DNA from: an uncultured Paraglaciecola sp.
GTDB taxonomy: Bacteria; Pseudomonadota; Gammaproteobacteria; Enterobacterales; Alteromonadaceae
Reading direction: 5' to 3'
Assembly (NCBI RefSeq): GCF_913020055.1
Contig: NZ_CAJWCF010000026.1
Coordinates: forward strand, 1-45,344
Length of the DNA: 45,344 nucleotides
A program made the translations under genes and the position numbers. The notes beneath the pieces were generated by a model. That model did no database searches. It saw only the letters and a list, made by a program, of their open reading frames with translations, and was not told where the DNA came from. The stretch's first letter is position 1. The number at the start of each line of letters is the position of its first letter. Shown here piece after piece: positions 42,151 through 45,344 of this stretch.

Positions 42151-43845
42151 ATGTTGTTACTTATGTGGAGCATATTAGGCAACTCTGCAGAGGTAGAGTG
42201 GCAAGAGGTCTCACAACTAAAACTTGACCAATATATGGAGTTCACTGTAACAGATAGTGGAGTTCTTCTTGGTGATGAAAAATGGCATTCTCAGGCTGAA
42301 AATATATCCCGTGGTAAAGAACAATATTTACATTTTCGAGTGTCTGTTTCGAATCCACAAGTCATAATTCAATCTTTATGGTTGGTCATCCCATTCCCAG
42401 CAATCAAACATTTAACCATCACAGATGAAAGCAATACATGGGTGACAGGTGATGCGATGCCGTTTTCAACACGGCCAATAGGATCACCAAATTATGTTTT
42501 TCCAATACGCCTTAAAGCACAACAAACAACCCAAATATCAGGCTACATGCAAGGCGAGATTTTACGTTATTCATTTAGCTTAAACACCCCAGAACTAATC
42601 AGGACGTCAGATCGGAACAATGTCATTAGAGACATGGCGTTTTTCGGTTCAATGGGCACTTTAGTTATTGTTAGTTTAATTATTTTTATCGCAACAAAAT
42701 ATCGTTCATATTTGAGTTTTGCAGTATTTACTTTTTCATTCGGCGCTTGGTTTTTCCGCGTATTTGGTTACGGATTTGAATTGTTATGGCCAAATCATCC
42801 CCAACTCAATGATATCTCATACGCTCTTTTACTTTATGCCGTAATGATTTCTTCGACATGGTTGCTCATTTCACTCTTAAAGCGCCAAGGTAAAGAAGTT
42901 AAATATCAAGGTGTATTATGGGGATACACGGTATTACTTATTTTAAGTGGATTATTTTCTGTATTATTTCTAGACTTAAGTACCACTTTGGTCATTCCCC
43001 TATATTGGTTTTTCCCGTCAATTCTATTATCAGTATTCATCACTTATAAAGAACATAAAGCAGGATCTATTAAAGCCAAATGGTTTGCCTTTTCAATTTT
43101 TCCGTCCGTTGCAGGTGGTGGATTCATTGTTTTATTTGCCTTAGGTTTTAGTTTTCCAATCGACCCAGTGGGGTCGTTGATGCTGGGCATAGTCACAACT
43201 TGCTTATTGTTAACCGTGATGATTTCGACTTACCTAATTAAACTTTTGCAAAGCCAAAGAGATACTGAGCTAAAGCATTCAATACTTAAAACCCACCAAA
43301 CCCATGAGTTAGAAAAGTTGATTCGAGAGCGTACCCAAGAACTTGAGTCTTCTAATCAATTACTACAGGAGTTAGCGAGCAAAGACCCTTTAACTAAACT
43401 ACCAAACCGTCGAAGTTTAGACTTGTTTGTTGATAAGAGCATCGAAGACAATGTCAAAGTTATTGGCATTGCCTTGTTGGACCTAGATCATTTTAAACGC
43501 ATCAATGATACCTATGGTCATGATGTAGGTGACATAGTGCTTTGTCAGGTTGCTGAGGTACTTAAACCATTGAATACTTCTGATTGTATTGCTGGTCGTT
43601 TTGGAGGTGAAGAGTTTGCAATTATTCAACGACTACCTGAAAAAACCAAGTTTGAAACTGCACTTAAAGCATTACATGTAAAAATCAATCAAATCGTGAT
43701 CACCGATTATCAGGATATTCATGTGAAAACCTGCATTGGTTGGGTGATAAGTGACGGCAACGAAACTATAGGCGAATACTTTAGGCGCGCAGACAAAGCA
43801 CTTTATCAAGCCAAAGAACAAGGGCGCAATCAACTGGTACCTTAA
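42151..43845 (+). CDS. 7TMR-DISM sensor diguanylate cyclase (GGDEF)
   Basis: A membrane c-di-GMP synthase of at least 564 residues. The order is a periplasmic 7TMR-DISMED2-like jelly-roll domain (about 15-155), seven transmembrane helices (about 165-365), a coiled coil (ILKTHQTHELEKLIRERTQE) and a GGDEF domain (about 410-564). The active-site motif is GGEEF, preceded by LDLDHFKRINDTYGHDVGD. The product-inhibition site RxxD reads NTSD, so feedback by c-di-GMP is probably lost. The periplasmic domain is of the type that binds small, often carbohydrate, ligands. The signal peptide from ATG 42151 lacks basic residues; starting at the CTG or ATT near 42130 would add KYFAS, so the true start may be upstream and non-canonical. 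Confidence 0.87.
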   Translation: MLLLMWSILGNSAEVEWQEVSQLKLDQYMEFTVTDSGVLLGDEKWHSQAENISRGKEQYLHFRVSVSNPQVIIQSLWLVIPFPAIKHLTITDESNTWVTGDAMPFSTRPIGSPNYVFPIRLKAQQTTQISGYMQGEILRYSFSLNTPELIRTSDRNNVIRDMAFFGSMGTLVIVSLIIFIATKYRSYLSFAVFTFSFGAWFFRVFGYGFELLWPNHPQLNDISYALLLYAVMISSTWLLISLLKRQGKEVKYQGVLWGYTVLLILSGLFSVLFLDLSTTLVIPLYWFFPSILLSVFITYKEHKAGSIKAKWFAFSIFPSVAGGGFIVLFALGFSFPIDPVGSLMLGIVTTCLLLTVMISTYLIKLLQSQRDTELKHSILKTHQTHELEKLIRERTQELESSNQLLQELASKDPLTKLPNRRSLDLFVDKSIEDNVKVIGIALLDLDHFKRINDTYGHDVGDIVLCQVAEVLKPLNTSDCIAGRFGGEEFAIIQRLPEKTKFETALKALHVKINQIVITDYQDIHVKTCIGWVISDGNETIGEYFRRADKALYQAKEQGRNQLVP

Positions 43846-43875
43846 ACACTATCAATCCCATCTAAGATAAGTGTA

Positions 43876-45117
43876 TTAGCCCATTTTAAAATGCCGTTTG
43901 TGCCAACTTATTGTCAGTGGCACGGAGAGATTCAGCATGAAAGCCACCAGCATAAGTGTATAAAAAGCATCAACAGACATGATGTGATGTTGAACATAGG
44001 CAATATCCATTACCACAAATGCCAGTTCTGCCCTGCCCAACATACCAAACCCTATCATCCAACTGGCAGGCCAATCAAAGTTACCGGTATACCGGGCTGC
44101 AAGAGCAGCAGAGAGCACTTGACCGATAAACAATGCCACAAACAACATTAGCGCTTCGGGTAACACAGACAGAAACGTGTCTAGGTCAAATAATAGTTTA
44201 CTGCCCAAAGCGACAAAAAATACTGGCCCAATCCATGAAAAAGCCACATTGTCGATAATTTCCTTAGCTTGTTGGTAATAATCCTTATCTTCTTCTTGGT
44301 GAAAATCAAAATATTCACGATGAATTATCAGTCCCGCCATATACGCGCCAACCGCCGGATGAAAGCCAAATTCATGTGCCAGAAGCCCTACTAACACCGC
44401 GATAAGTAACAGAGAAAGTACGGTATATTCACCTTTTGCCATAGCTAATACTTCTTGTAAATTAAGCTTTCCTAACAAAGGGATTTTTTGGGTAAAACCC
44501 TGACTGGCTGGAAATAACCATCCTCCAATCAAAGTCACAAGGGCAAAAAAAGCGACAGCTTTACCTAGAATAAGTAAAATGCCGTCTAAGGAAACGGTTG
44601 CTTCGCCGGTTGCAATAGGCACAAGGATGGCAACTAAAGCCAGTGAAGCGATATCATCTAAAACGGCAGAAGTCATGATCCCTGTTGCTGCAGGTGTATT
44701 ACTTAACCCCTCACTCTTCAAAGAAACCATGGTTAAAGACACGGCCGTGGCCATCATTGCTAAACCACAAAAAAGTGAGGTGTTATTGTCATTCCAATAA
44801 ATATCTGCCGCGACATACCCTATAGCAAAAGGTGTGATAGCACCAAATAGAGCGATCCCCCAACTACGCTTAATACCTTGCAAAAAATTAGCAGTGTCTT
44901 CCTCAAAGCCAAGGGCAAACATAATAATAATGATCCCTAGCTCTGCAAAATCAATAATGAATACAGGTAATACTTCAGGTAAAAACCCCACATTGACCAA
45001 AATTGTACCGCAAAACAAATACCACAAGACTGGAGTCAATCTAGTTTTATGAGCTAAGTAGGATGCAATAAAGACGGTTATCCAAATCAGGGCCAAAACG
45101 GCAATATCGTGCATCAT
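43876..45117 (-). CDS. CPA2-family cation/proton antiporter (Kef-type membrane domain)
   Basis: A 413-residue inner-membrane protein with about 12-13 helices, made only of the Na+/H+ exchanger domain. No TrkA-N or other regulatory domain is attached. Family motifs are IIIIMFALGFEED (residues 61-73), VLDDIASLALVAIL with the ion-binding aspartate pair of CPA2 proteins, FHPAVGAYMAGLII and WIGPVFFVALGSKL. It probably exchanges K+ or Na+ for H+ in pH and salt homeostasis. A regulatory subunit, if any, is not adjacent. It is convergent with the diguanylate cyclase gene across 30 bp. The start is ATG at 45117, followed by a second in-frame ATG. Confidence 0.88.
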   Translation of the reverse strand: MMHDIAVLALIWITVFIASYLAHKTRLTPVLWYLFCGTILVNVGFLPEVLPVFIIDFAELGIIIIMFALGFEEDTANFLQGIKRSWGIALFGAITPFAIGYVAADIYWNDNNTSLFCGLAMMATAVSLTMVSLKSEGLSNTPAATGIMTSAVLDDIASLALVAILVPIATGEATVSLDGILLILGKAVAFFALVTLIGGWLFPASQGFTQKIPLLGKLNLQEVLAMAKGEYTVLSLLLIAVLVGLLAHEFGFHPAVGAYMAGLIIHREYFDFHQEEDKDYYQQAKEIIDNVAFSWIGPVFFVALGSKLLFDLDTFLSVLPEALMLFVALFIGQVLSAALAARYTGNFDWPASWMIGFGMLGRAELAFVVMDIAYVQHHIMSVDAFYTLMLVAFMLNLSVPLTISWHKRHFKMG

Positions 45118-45211
45118 AATCTCCAGTGACTAAGAACCAAAGATACGCCTATGGATTACAATTTTATTGATTCGGATCAGCACTATTGCCTTTATACTGA
45201 TTAATGGTATG

Positions 45212-45288
45212 GACCCTCTCCTCCCATAACGGCTTCAAATGAGCCAAGATAGTGGTTGTTAAAATCGACTATCAAAAAAGAGAGGGTC
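45212..45288. repeat. Subterminal inverted repeat of an IS110-family element
   Basis: GACCCTCT (45212-45219) and AGAGGGTC (45281-45288) are inverted copies flanking about 60 bp, just before the transposase ATG. Short subterminal inverted repeats near a short left end are typical of the IS1111 subgroup. The exact outer end of the element cannot be set from one side. Confidence 0.5.
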
Positions 45289-45290
45289 AC

Positions 45291-45344
45291 ATGAATAAAG
45301 TAACAATTGGATTGGATACTGCCAAGTCTGTTTTTCATTTAATC
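45291..45344 (+). mobile_element. IS110-family transposase, N-terminus (cut by window edge)
   Basis: ATG at 45291, two bases after AGAGGGTCAC, opens a frame that runs off the window after 18 codons (MNKVTIGLDTAKSVFHLI). The GLDTAKSVF pattern with D9 is the start of the RuvC-like DEDD domain of IS110/IS1111 transposases. These are guided by an element-encoded bridge RNA. Only the left end is present. Whether the element is intact cannot be judged here. Confidence 0.85.

Overview
The window reads as chromosomal DNA of a marine gammaproteobacterium of the Alteromonadales, most likely a Paraglaciecola/Glaciecola-like member of the Alteromonadaceae. This rests on family-level recognition and gene order, not on a search: (rcsF)-trmO-proS and fadR-nhaB-dsbB match the order known in enterobacteria and relatives, acs sits beside a CrbS/CrbR-type two-component pair, base composition is moderately AT-rich, and TonB-receptor and TRAP-transporter genes are prominent. 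No tRNA, rRNA, CRISPR array or prophage was seen. The only mobile element is the first 18 codons of an IS110-family transposase at the right edge.

Layout. (1) 1-5.5 kb: the possible tail of rcsF, trmO, proS, a metallo-beta-lactamase-fold hydrolase, a patatin-like phospholipase, and a frameshifted secreted zinc-metallopeptidase gene. (2) 5.7-13.3 kb: a 43-residue small protein, two phasins (one with a histone-like Ala/Lys/Pro tail), fadR divergent from nhaB-dsbB, fdhD, a TauE/SafE permease, and DUF2244 and DUF4920 proteins. (3) 13.4-19.7 kb: a DUF2855 protein divergent from a saccharopine-dehydrogenase-like reductase, an orphan solute-binding protein, a membrane-anchored metallophosphoesterase, and a PadR repressor/membrane-protein pair preceded by a striking nested palindrome. 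(4) 19.9-32.8 kb: an acetate/short-chain-acid locus with a DcaP-like porin, acs, crbR, crbS and a five-gene branched-chain-amino-acid-type ABC transporter. (5) 33.0-41.9 kb: a glycoside-uptake locus with a GntR/UTRA regulator, a cytoplasmic GH31 glycosidase, a three-gene TRAP transporter and a TonB-dependent receptor. (6) 42-45.3 kb: a 7TMR-DISM diguanylate cyclase, a CPA2 cation/proton antiporter and the IS110 edge.

How the parts work together. In region 4, four near-identical dyads (consensus about TAAGACCAnnGTCnTA) sit in exactly two divergent intergenic regions, porin/acs and crbS/ABC transporter. They lie 33-36 bp from plausible -10 elements, so I infer one CrbR regulon joining outer-membrane passage, inner-membrane uptake and activation to acetyl-CoA. 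An intrinsic terminator between the binding-protein gene and the permease genes would set their ratio.

In region 5, two perfect TCTTATATAAGA-type palindromes lie just downstream of -10-like elements before the GH31-TRAP operon and before the receptor. That predicts a GntR repressor controlling a receptor -> TRAP -> cytoplasmic glycosidase route. TRAP binding proteins usually take acids, and this one keeps the carboxylate-binding Arg, so the substrate may be an acidic alpha-glycoside imported intact. These two regulons are the most interesting content of the window. Their substrates cannot be read from sequence alone.
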